Origin: a virus
IMG/VR virus record: IMGVR_UViG_3300035661_000064
Coordinates: 1-63,323 of that record
DNA: 63,323 nt
Strand: one strand, 5' to 3'
Part shown: positions 43,605-49,479 of the stretch, in pieces
Numbering within the stretch: the stretch's first letter is position 1
Layout: each line of letters starts with the position of its first letter
Position numbers and translations under genes: made by a program
Notes under the pieces: generated by a model
What the model was told of the DNA's origin: nothing
Database searches by the model: none
What the model saw: the letters and a program-made list of their open reading frames with translations, nothing else

Positions 43605-44040
43605 TGGAGTTTTGCCTTTTTAGAACTTGAATCATACTTGTGTTTTTAGGTGTTTTTGCTAAACATAACTATGTAGACAAAAATGCTTCTAAACTGAAGT
43701 AATTGAACGATGTACTTGATGATACGCACAGTAAACTTGTAGAACCATATTGCTTGGTAAGGGCGGTTGTTCGCCACCGAACGTCTAAACGTATCATCAC
43801 AACGAGAAAGTCTTGTTCCAAGAGCAATTAAGCTGAAACACCGGAACTTACATACTGGAACTAAGTCATCCCAATTATATTGAAACGAAGTAACAATAGC
43901 GTTTACACACCACCTGTTTTTGAAGATTGTTTCCCATGATAGGATATCCGTTCATACCTTATTCAGCTTAAACGCTGATGCTGTGCATATCACTTTACAG
44001 TGGTATGCTAGAGGGTAGCGCGAAGGTAATAATTTTTAAA
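43605..44040. ncRNA. Structured non-coding region upstream of nucleotidyltransferase gene
   Basis: No gene is found in this 435-nt gap. It is richer in G and C than its neighbours and holds several stems: a 10-bp long-range stem TGATGATACG (43717-43726) with CGTATCATCA (43790-43799) enclosing a GGCG-GTTGTT-CGCC hairpin (43762-43775); CAGC/GCTG at 43964-43977; and GCATATCAC-TTTACA-GTGGTATGC (43985-44008, one G-U). A weak promoter-like AAACATAACTATGTA lies at about 43660. These features fit a structured RNA of about 350 nt on the plus strand, but a long leader for the 42315 gene on the minus strand is an alternative. No known RNA family is recognised. Confidence 0.5.
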
Positions 44041-44044
44041 GATC

Positions 44045-44059
44045 AAACATATATTAATT
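44045..44059 (+). promoter_or_regulatory. Phage promoter motif for nucleotidyltransferase gene
   Basis: AAACATATATTAATT, an excellent match; a small stem GAAACAATGTTTC (44068-44080) follows in the leader. Confidence 0.7.
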
Positions 44060-44120
44060 CTCTGAATGAAACAATGTTTCGTTTAAACCCATTTTAACTT
44101 TTATAAAGGAATTTACTATT

Positions 44121-44570
44121 ATGTACAACAAACAACGTATTGCAGACACTCTGTTGATTTTAGCAAGTAACAACGCATCGGTGGTAATGTCAGGGTCAGC
44201 GGCATTAGTGTTAAAGGATATCATTCCGTACGCGAATGACCTAGATATGTTTACGTTTGATAATTTTTCATTTTGGAAAGTCGTAGAGCTTTTCAAACTG
44301 AAAATCATTGAAAACACGGATATCACGACAAAGTCGTCCCTGTACGCGCATATCGAAACTAAAGATACCGACATCGAGATTTCATTTAACGATGAAACTT
44401 CGACCGATCCAATCGGTCTATTCTTAGAACAGTTTGCAAAACCGGAGAGACCTTACGTCACCTCCTTAGAGGAGACTATTAAGTTCTACGAGGAGGTCAT
44501 CAAGACTACTCGGAAAGACCCTACCAAGTTTGAAAATCGAATTCAGTTAATTAAAGACCATCTGAAATAA
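44121..44570 (+). CDS. Minimal nucleotidyltransferase-fold protein (AbiEii/MNT-like)
   Basis: A 149-residue protein that has the DNA polymerase beta-type nucleotidyltransferase triad: VVMSGSAALVLKDI (Gly 25, Ser 26), NDLDMFTF (Asp 40, Asp 42) and KDTDIEISFND (Asp 84/Glu 86). Such small enzymes transfer nucleotides to tRNA, proteins or antibiotics and include the toxins of AbiE-type systems and the antitoxin enzyme of HEPN/MNT pairs. The codons are richer in G and C than those of the virion genes. It sits in a plus-strand cassette inserted between minus-strand genes, behind a structured non-coding region. AAAGGAA precedes the start. The substrate is unknown. Confidence 0.65.
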   Translation: MYNKQRIADTLLILASNNASVVMSGSAALVLKDIIPYANDLDMFTFDNFSFWKVVELFKLKIIENTDITTKSSLYAHIETKDTDIEISFNDETSTDPIGLFLEQFAKPERPYVTSLEETIKFYEEVIKTTRKDPTKFENRIQLIKDHLK

Positions 44571-44719
44571 GTCGGTTTACGTGGTGGGAAACAATGAATT
44601 GTATATAGTCAGTACGACCTTGTCACCAAAGGCGAATTTAACGAAGTAGCGGTTTTACTTCAATACATAAACCTTCTTAGGAGGTTTATGTTTTTTTCAT
44701 TCATGAGGACGAAACACTA
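44571..44719. other. Non-coding spacer with hairpins between cassette genes
   Basis: This 149-nt spacer contains GAAGTA-GCGGTTT-TACTTC (44644-44662) and the terminator at 44666. The 10-mer GGGAAACAAT at 44587-44596 is complementary to ATTGTTTCCC at 43925-43934 in the upstream structured region. Confidence 0.4.
44666..44697 (+). terminator. Terminator after nucleotidyltransferase gene
   Basis: CATAAACCT / AGGTTTATG stem followed by TTTTTTT. Confidence 0.85.
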
Positions 44720-45061
44720 ATGAAACTAGCCATAATTATTAAAGGCAATGCCAATATTATCTCTCTTCCTAGGTGGAGATCAAAAGCTAACAAATTCTAC
44801 TCTGAAATTGAAGAAATTCTAATCAAACGGGGTTATTCGGTTGAATTTGATCCGGGTTTAGATTTCACTAAACCAAAAGAAGCCGATTTATACGTTGCAC
44901 ATTCTCGCGGGATGAGTCGTTTGCAATACACTGATCCTAACGTACCGAGAATATATGTTGACGATTTCCTTCCAAAAGATCACCTAGATCTTTACGGTAA
45001 ACCACAAGATGCACATTTTATAGTAAGTGACAGTTTACGAGCTGAATTAGAACGGTGTTAG
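44720..45061 (+). CDS. Small cassette protein with GxSxG-like element
   Basis: A 113-residue protein starting MKLAIIIKGNANIISLPRWR. The order strand (LAIIIKG), helix (KFYSEIEEILIKRGYSVEFD), strand-turn (ADLYVAHSRGMSRL), strand (PRIYVDDFL) and a last strand (DAHFIVSDS) resembles a small alpha/beta protein; AHSRGMS recalls the nucleophile elbow of small alpha/beta hydrolases such as the RBBP9/YdeN type, although a full catalytic triad cannot be assigned. GAGGA is upstream. It shares the G/C-richer codons of the nucleotidyltransferase gene and is separated from it by a terminator, so its own transcription is unclear. Confidence 0.5.
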   Translation: MKLAIIIKGNANIISLPRWRSKANKFYSEIEEILIKRGYSVEFDPGLDFTKPKEADLYVAHSRGMSRLQYTDPNVPRIYVDDFLPKDHLDLYGKPQDAHFIVSDSLRAELERC

Positions 45062-45069
45062 GGGATATT

Positions 45070-45131
45070 CATCTCTTTACGCTCACATCGAAACTTTTGA
45101 AAACCTTATAAAGACCATCTGAAAAAATAAC
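45070..45131 (+). pseudogene. Remnant of a second nucleotidyltransferase gene
   Basis: Immediately after the stop of the previous gene, the sequence CTCTTTACGCTCACATCGAA is a diverged copy of codons SLYAHIET of the 44121 gene, and AAAGACCATCTGAAA is a copy of its last codons (KDHLK). Everything between is deleted and the reading frame is shifted, so this is a decayed duplicate. Confidence 0.65.
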
Positions 45132-45139
45132 ATTGAAAA

Positions 45140-45166
45140 GTAGCTAGAGATAGCTACTTTTTTTAA
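45140..45166 (+). terminator. Terminator at end of the accessory cassette
   Basis: AGTAGCT-AGAGAT-AGCTACT followed by TTTTTT. Confidence 0.75.
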
Positions 45167-45187
45167 GTTGAGTAATGTTAGCAAAAA

Positions 45188-45211
45188 AATGAAGCCTATT
45201 AAGGCTTCATT
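45188..45211 (-). terminator. Terminator after 45220-45666 gene
   Basis: AATGAAGCCT / AGGCTTCATT stem; on the minus strand it is followed by TTTTTTGC. Confidence 0.75.
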
Positions 45212-45219
45212 TAAAAGGT

Positions 45220-45666
45220 TTACACGATTGGTTGATCTACAAAATCTACAGCATAAACAATTGAAGTTTTTTGGTTTGTACAAGAAGCATAACGAACAAG
45301 CTCTTTTTCTTGCTGACTAACAAGTTTAGACATGCAACCACCAATGTCAAGTTGATCCGTTCCTTCGCTAGGATACAAGAACGAATGAATTTCACAATAA
45401 TCAATATCATAGAATTTTACAAGTGTCATATTAGACATTACGGGTCTTAGAAACATTTGCTTGTCAGCTGGTGTTGCTGAATCAGTAAAACAGTTTTCAA
45501 TTCCTAACCATTGTTCAAATGATGATTTAAACAGCTTCAAATGGCTTTCTAAGTAGGCTAACTCTAACGAAGAAGGTTCACTTCTAAGCTTCGTTGGATA
45601 CTGGTCTACTGCTGCTTTTGCTGATACTAGACCTTCTAGACTTTTTCTAACTAGACTGATTGTCAT
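45220..45666 (-). CDS. Unknown protein
   Basis: A 148-residue protein starting MTISLVRKSLEGLVSAKAAV, with AAGGAAG before the ATG; the in-frame ATG at 45684 overlaps that site and is less likely. Helical N-terminal half, beta C-terminal half ending VYAVDFVDQPIV. There is no recognised motif. It is a single-gene unit with its own promoter. Confidence 0.6.
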   Translation of the reverse strand: MTISLVRKSLEGLVSAKAAVDQYPTKLRSEPSSLELAYLESHLKLFKSSFEQWLGIENCFTDSATPADKQMFLRPVMSNMTLVKFYDIDYCEIHSFLYPSEGTDQLDIGGCMSKLVSQQEKELVRYASCTNQKTSIVYAVDFVDQPIV

Positions 45667-45743
45667 TTCATCTTCCTTAAACATGTTAATTACAAGGGTT
45701 TAGGTTAAGAAATAATCAGTGATTTATTGCTTGAACCTATTCA

Positions 45744-45758
45744 ATTAATATATGTTTG
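45744..45758 (-). promoter_or_regulatory. Phage promoter motif for 45220-45666 gene
   Basis: Minus strand reads CAAACATATATTAAT, an excellent match, about 80 nt upstream of the start. Confidence 0.65.
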
Positions 45759-45768
45759 AAAAAAAGAA

Positions 45769-45792
45769 GAACCCTAAGGCTCTTCTTCTCCA
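45769..45792 (-). terminator. Terminator after 45803-46093 gene
   Basis: GAAGAACCCTAAGGCTCTTC stem; minus-strand U-run (TTTTTTTC). Duplicated at 46321-46344. Confidence 0.7.
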
Positions 45793-45802
45793 ATAAGTAC
45801 GG

Positions 45803-46093
45803 CTACCAACCGTACTTGTTTACCCCCACCTGTTTGAGGAAGAATTCTTCCACGTCCTGATATCCGTCAATATCAGCGGCTGTCCAATCACCAGCGTAGG
45901 CGAAATAGAGGAGTTCTTGGTGGCCTTCTTGCCCAACGTCGATTTTCACAGTGGCGACTAAGTAGCCATTGATTGTATCGGCAAAACCACTCATCAACTT
46001 CTGCATTTCCCCCCAACTCGAAATCTCGACTGGTAGGGTTGCTCTCAAAGCTCCAATTGCAATGTGGATCTTGCGAACGGTAGAAGTAGTCAT
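45803..46093 (-). CDS. Small well-expressed protein, duplicated copy 1
   Basis: A 96-residue protein that is a paralogue of 46358-46648: both start MTTSTVRKIHI and end in EEFFLKQVG(V/I)NKYGW, with about half of the middle conserved. Predicted by eye as strand-turn-strand (KIHIAIGALRATLPVEI), helix (SWGEMQKLMSGF), strand (VATVKIDV), strand (QELLYFAYAG), helix (VEEFFLKQVG), an order that would suit a beta-grasp fold, though this is weak evidence. The leader is a thrice-repeated sequence with a near-perfect GGAGGTG site and consensus promoter, so the protein should be abundant. Function unknown; could be an anti-host or anti-defence factor. Confidence 0.65.
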   Translation of the reverse strand: MTTSTVRKIHIAIGALRATLPVEISSWGEMQKLMSGFADTINGYLVATVKIDVGQEGHQELLYFAYAGDWTAADIDGYQDVEEFFLKQVGVNKYGW

Positions 46094-46174
46094 GATACAC
46101 CTCCATTAAATGAATGAAGTCTTACATCTCGAAAGGAACGCTCCTGTATGTATCACCTAAATAATATATGTTTG
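46094..46174 (-). promoter_or_regulatory. Repeated leader and promoter, copy A
   Basis: An 80-nt unit: promoter motif AAACATATATTATTT (46160-46174), then GGTGATACATACAGGAGCG and onwards to GGAGGTGTATC just before the ATG. Copies B and C are at 46649 and 48327. GATAC near the 5' end is complementary to GTATC between the ribosome binding site and the start codon, so the leader could fold back. Confidence 0.8.
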
Positions 46175-46195
46175 ATTTCAGAGGGTTCGTAGAAG

Positions 46196-46300
46196 TTTAG
46201 CTACACTGAATGCCATGTAAAGTAATAGCGCTTTACGATAACGAAGATTAACACTCTCTTTAACATCATCTCCATACTGTAAACGAATGAAGTATTCAAG
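46196..46300 (-). pseudogene. Copied C-terminal fragment of the 46751-47905 gene
   Basis: Read on the minus strand this encodes EYFIRLQYGDDVKESVNLRY then RKALLLYM, almost identical to the C-terminus of the intact gene at 46751-47905, with a 14-nt deletion near the end. It was carried along in the tandem duplication and has no start. Confidence 0.8.
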
Positions 46301-46320
46301 TAATGTATGCTTGAAAAAAA

Positions 46321-46344
46321 GAAGAACCCTAAGGTTCTTCTTCT
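46321..46344 (-). terminator. Terminator after 46358-46648 gene
   Basis: GAAGAACCCTAAGGTTCTTC stem with minus-strand U-run; duplicate of the 45769 hairpin. Confidence 0.7.
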
Positions 46345-46357
46345 CCAATAAGTACGG

Positions 46358-46648
46358 CTACCAACCGTACTTATTGATCCCAACCTGTTTGAGGAAGAAC
46401 TCCTCTACAGTTTGGAAACCTTCAATGTTAGCAGCGCACCAAGCGCCGCCATAACTGAAGAATAACAGCTCACGATGGGGTTCTTGTTTGAACCCCACGT
46501 CCATCTTTACAGTGGACACTGACGACCCATCGATTGACGAATTGTTCAACAGGGTCTGCAATGCAGACCAACTGGCGATTTCAATCGGCAATTCAATCGT
46601 CATTGAACCACTGTTGATGTGGATCTTGCGAACGGTAGAAGTAGTCAT
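46358..46648 (-). CDS. Small well-expressed protein, duplicated copy 2
   Basis: A 96-residue paralogue of 45803-46093. The first 11 and last 15 residues are virtually unchanged, while the middle (INSGSMTIELPIEIASWSAL, KMDVGFKQEPHRELLFFSYG) differs at about half of positions, and one residue has become Cys (AWCAANIEG). This pattern, conserved ends and a changed middle, suggests divergence in a binding face after duplication. Same leader and promoter as copy 1. Function unknown. Confidence 0.65.
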   Translation of the reverse strand: MTTSTVRKIHINSGSMTIELPIEIASWSALQTLLNNSSIDGSSVSTVKMDVGFKQEPHRELLFFSYGGAWCAANIEGFQTVEEFFLKQVGINKYGW

Positions 46649-46728
46649 GATACACCTCCATAAATGAATGAAGTCTTACATCTCGAAAGGAAAGCTTCTA
46701 TATGTATCACCTAAATAATATATGTTTG
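46649..46728 (-). promoter_or_regulatory. Repeated leader and promoter, copy B
   Basis: Second copy of the 80-nt leader, with promoter motif at 46714-46728. One T is missing near the ribosome binding site and a few changes lie in the small internal hairpin (AGAAGCTTTC here against AGGAGCGTTC in copy A). Confidence 0.8.
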
Positions 46729-46750
46729 ATTTCAGAGGGTTCGTAGAAGT

Positions 46751-47905
46751 TTAGCTACACTGAAACTCTTGAATACTGAATGTCATGTACAGTAATAGTG
46801 CTTTACGATAACGAAGATTAACACTCTCTTTAACATCATCTCCATACTGTAAACGAATGAAGTATTCAAGACCATCTCTGATAGATACGATGTTACTGTC
46901 AGTTATGTTGATTTTGTTAAATGTAGAAATTGCAAAAGCTACAAATTGATCACTGCACATAATTCGAGTATCTGAAGTTCCATTCTTTTCTAACACTGCC
47001 CCTAACATTCCTGCTACTACAAATTCTAAATGATCTGAATTGTCCTCTTTAACAATTTCAATCAAACGCATTAAGTTTGATTCACTTGCTAAAGGTTCAA
47101 ACTCATGAGCTAATCTAAGACCCTTTTTGTTTATTGCAGCTGAAGTAAACCAAAGTCTAAAGTTTTGAGCAAATCTAGCAATTGTATTACTCCTAGTCTC
47201 TCGCTCAATTTCAAACTCACCTTCTTCACCTGTAGCAGTAGACGAATCAACTTTCATGTAAAGATTGTGAGTATAGTTGTGCTTAAATTCATCATACACA
47301 TTCTTAATGAACGAGTTAACACGAGTTCTAAAACCTTCCATGTATTCAAACATGTCATTATCTACGTTTGAGAGAAGTCTCGGTTTGTAGTTCTCTAATA
47401 CTGATTCAGATAACTTGCTTAAAGCTCTTTGAAGTGTTCCTAGACGTTTAATATCATACTTGTTAGAGAGATTATTTACTGTATAGTCCATTACTTCAAC
47501 TTTAGCACTGCCATGTGTAAAGTATGTAAGGTACAAAAGAGAATAAAGCTTTAAGACTGTATATGCTAGTACAGCGTTTAGCATCTTTTCATTTTTAGTT
47601 TCTAAGTAGTATTTAGCTGCAAGAATTAACCTCAAATAGAATGACTCACTCTTAAATGACTTTGCTACAGGTTTCATATCTGTCGACAGCTCCATTACAC
47701 TAGTGTATTCAGATTCAATTCCACTAGTTAATTGGTAGATAGGCGTATTACTTAGTAGTGGTCTTTGATACAATCCTGCTGCTGAAAGTATTGTATGGTT
47801 TTGATGAAAAATCTCTGTTAGCTCAGAAACAAATTTATCTTGAGCGGATTTGTTTGCAAGATTACTCTTTATTCTGTTGTAAAGAGGTAAGAATTCTTTT
47901 GACAT
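46751..47905 (-). CDS. Unknown helical protein
   Basis: A 384-residue protein starting MSKEFLPLYNRIKSNLANKS, with AAGGACTG upstream. It is almost wholly helical by eye, including LNAVLAYTVLKLYSLLYLTY, a hydrophobic stretch that could be buried or membrane-facing. No motif is recognised. Its 3' end has been copied into the tandem duplication downstream. It follows the MAKK gene on the same strand, separated by a terminator, and has no clear promoter of its own. Confidence 0.6.
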   Translation of the reverse strand: MSKEFLPLYNRIKSNLANKSAQDKFVSELTEIFHQNHTILSAAGLYQRPLLSNTPIYQLTSGIESEYTSVMELSTDMKPVAKSFKSESFYLRLILAAKYYLETKNEKMLNAVLAYTVLKLYSLLYLTYFTHGSAKVEVMDYTVNNLSNKYDIKRLGTLQRALSKLSESVLENYKPRLLSNVDNDMFEYMEGFRTRVNSFIKNVYDEFKHNYTHNLYMKVDSSTATGEEGEFEIERETRSNTIARFAQNFRLWFTSAAINKKGLRLAHEFEPLASESNLMRLIEIVKEDNSDHLEFVVAGMLGAVLEKNGTSDTRIMCSDQFVAFAISTFNKINITDSNIVSIRDGLEYFIRLQYGDDVKESVNLRYRKALLLYMTFSIQEFQCS

Positions 47906-47956
47906 TATGTTTCAGTCCTTGATTGTGGATAAGATCATTACTGTGTTGCTGCTATA

Positions 47957-47981
47957 AAAAAGAGAGGATTGCTCCTCTCTT
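47957..47981 (-). terminator. Terminator after 47987-48217 gene
   Basis: AAGAGAGGA / TCCTCTCTT stem; minus strand continues TTTTTTATAG. Confidence 0.8.
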
Positions 47982-47986
47982 AATTT

Positions 47987-48217
47987 CTACACGACTTTGT
48001 TAGTCATGTAGAAGTCGAATGCTGCTTGAGCGTTCGATTCATTTAGTTCGCGATGTTCATTAAGTGAACTAATGCCGTAACCCAAGCGGGCTACTGCATT
48101 AGTGTATCCGCTCCAAATCCCTTTTTCAGGGATTGTTACTTTTCCACCTGACGGCATCATAACTGTGTAGCAAGCTTTTTTAGAGCCTGCTACTTTGATG
48201 AATACTTTCTTTGCCAT
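47987..48217 (-). CDS. Small basic protein of a well-expressed unit
   Basis: A 76-residue protein starting MAKKVFIKVAGSKKACYTVM, with AGGAG 8 nt upstream of the ATG at 48217. Strands at the start, PSGGKVTIPEKGIWSGYTNA in the middle and a helical end. It is the second gene of a short unit driven by leader copy C; the first is a 22-codon frame (48258-48326). A longer in-frame extension to 48322 would need a non-ATG start and has no site, so it was not used. Function unknown. Confidence 0.65.
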   Translation of the reverse strand: MAKKVFIKVAGSKKACYTVMMPSGGKVTIPEKGIWSGYTNAVARLGYGISSLNEHRELNESNAQAAFDFYMTNKVV

Positions 48218-48257
48218 TTGTATAATACTCCTATGATATAAAGGGGGGGAAAGAGAA

Positions 48258-48326
48258 TTAGCAGCGTTTCCAGCTGCGTATGATTTGCGTGGTTGGCATA
48301 GGGGGTAATCTAGGAAATCCAAACAT
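48258..48326 (-). CDS. Very short open frame behind strong leader copy C
   Basis: The ATG at 48326 sits directly after the repeated GGAGGTGTATC leader, in exactly the position where the two 96-residue genes begin. It opens a 22-codon frame, MFGFPRLPPMPTTQIIRSWK then RC and TAA. Either it is a real short peptide (proline-rich, then basic), or a leader peptide for the MAKK gene 41 nt downstream, or the degraded remains of a third copy of the small gene. Coding evidence is the ribosome binding site alone. Confidence 0.4.
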   Translation of the reverse strand: MFGFPRLPPMPTTQIIRSWKRC

Positions 48327-48408
48327 GATACACCTCCATTAAATGAATGAAGTCTTACATCTCGAAAGGAACGCTTCTGTATGTATCACCTAAATAATGT
48401 ATGTTTGT
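48327..48408 (-). promoter_or_regulatory. Repeated leader and promoter, copy C
   Basis: Third copy of the 80-nt leader; the promoter motif is slightly altered (AAACATACATTATTT, 48394-48408). Confidence 0.8.
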
Positions 48409-48475
48409 TTCTAACAAAACCGTAAAATAACAATAGTCTTGTTTAGGGACTATTGTTATTCAAGTTAAATAAACA

Positions 48476-49291
48476 TTAAACTAATTCATCTGTATGTTTG
48501 ATGAACTTAACAAGTAAATCTTCTTTAGCTTGTTTAGCAGCATTATTATTATAGTACTTTGTGGAGATATAATTGTTACGTCTGTCAAACTGAGACTCGA
48601 TTAAATCAGATAACTGAGTAGATGTTTCAACTCTCGCTTTAGCTGAAAGTTCTTTAATGATAGTTAGAAGCAGAGATTCTACATCTTTAACTAAACCAAA
48701 GAAAGCAGGTTTGTTAAGCTTAATAACGTCTAATTCAGAAACTCCCATAAACTTATGAGGCTTCATGTTTGTAAACTCATTCAATGTTTTCATTGCAAGA
48801 TTCTTAATGTCATACACTAAGAATCCTAGATGAAACAAAAATTCATTACTGATATAGTCAACTTTATCATTAAGACGATCACGATCAGTTTGATAGAAAG
48901 AAGATGGTTCTTTTAAGTGTAAGATCTTTAAGAACTCGTATTCACTAAACACTTCAGGATTTTCAAACATCATTACTCTAAATGCAATACTTAAGGATCT
49001 CAGATAAAACAGACAGTCAAAGAACTCAGATACTACATCTTCTTTAGACAATGATAATTGAGCTTCAAACTGATGCAAATCAACTGAATCGTCTAGTTGA
49101 CTGTCATCGTAATCAAGCGTTACTGATTCTAATGCTAGATCAAACTCTAACAACTCTACAGCTAAACGTGTAGCAGTCTCTTTGATTGGATTAACTATAA
49201 CTGAATCACTGTTGAACAAGTTAGAGATGACCATCTTTCGATGATTTTCTGAAAAGAATGTAAGTTGTTTTAGTTCTTTAGGCGTAGTCAT
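48476..49291 (-). CDS. Unknown protein
   Basis: A 271-residue, mainly helical and acidic protein starting MTTPKELKQLTFFSENHRKM, with AAGGAG upstream. It includes VVSEFFDCLFYLRSLSIAFR and a charged C-terminus (SDLIESQFDRRNNYISTKYY). No motif is recognised. It is transcribed from its own promoter (49462-49476) with a long leader that carries two stable hairpins. Confidence 0.6.
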   Translation of the reverse strand: MTTPKELKQLTFFSENHRKMVISNLFNSDSVIVNPIKETATRLAVELLEFDLALESVTLDYDDSQLDDSVDLHQFEAQLSLSKEDVVSEFFDCLFYLRSLSIAFRVMMFENPEVFSEYEFLKILHLKEPSSFYQTDRDRLNDKVDYISNEFLFHLGFLVYDIKNLAMKTLNEFTNMKPHKFMGVSELDVIKLNKPAFFGLVKDVESLLLTIIKELSAKARVETSTQLSDLIESQFDRRNNYISTKYYNNNAAKQAKEDLLVKFIKHTDELV

Positions 49292-49460
49292 TTATAAACT
49301 CCTTGTCAATGTTAATTAGACTTTTAAGGTTTTCGTTCCACTGAGCTGCCGATCTTTTTCGATCGTCAGCTTAAAGTTCAATTTTAATACTCATGATATG
49401 TTTCTCGTAAAAAGGTTAATAAAACGGTTTATGCCTTAGAAGATATCTCCTAAGGCATAG
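49292..49460 (-). other. Leader region with two stem-loops upstream of 48476-49291
   Basis: No gene is found here. Hairpin 1 is 49344-49371 (11 bp with one mismatch, AGCTGACGATC/GATCGGCAGCT on the minus strand). Hairpin 2 is about 49429-49459 (TATGCCTTAG/CTAAGGCATA with inner pairs), directly after the promoter motif. The 18-mer GTTTTCGTTCCACTGAGC at 49329-49346 is identical to a stretch next to the replication origin of pBR322/pUC plasmids. Confidence 0.55.
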
Positions 49461-49461
49461 A

Positions 49462-49476
49462 ATAAGTATATGCTTA
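49462..49476 (-). promoter_or_regulatory. Phage promoter motif for 48476-49291 gene
   Basis: Minus strand reads TAAGCATATACTTATT, one or two changes from consensus. Confidence 0.55.
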
Positions 49477-49479
49477 AAA

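Larger units (their letters stand above)
45751..46300. repeat. Tandem duplication, left unit
   Basis: This roughly 550-nt unit is repeated at about 46306-46870. It comprises a terminator hairpin, a 96-codon gene, its leader and promoter, and the 3' end of the gene that lies beyond. Coding parts have diverged while leaders and the gene-end fragment are much better conserved. Confidence 0.85.
46306..46870. repeat. Tandem duplication, right unit
   Basis: Partner of 45751-46300. Its end overlaps the true 3' end of the 46751-47905 gene, which shows that this is the parental side of the duplication. Confidence 0.85.

Noticed and set aside
43605-44120. Group I intron or tRNA in the structured gap
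   Set aside because: No conserved intron core (P7/R-S boxes), no split gene on the flanks and no cloverleaf with a TTC-loop and acceptor stem could be built.
44700-44720. Hammerhead ribozyme fragment (GACGAAAC)
   Set aside because: The CTGATGA core element is not placed to form the second conserved strand; the sequence is explained by the ribosome binding site GAGGA and the spacer.
47987-48322. 111-residue extended form of the MAKK protein
   Set aside because: The extension needs a non-ATG start without a binding site, and the real ATG at 48217 has AGGAG at ideal distance.
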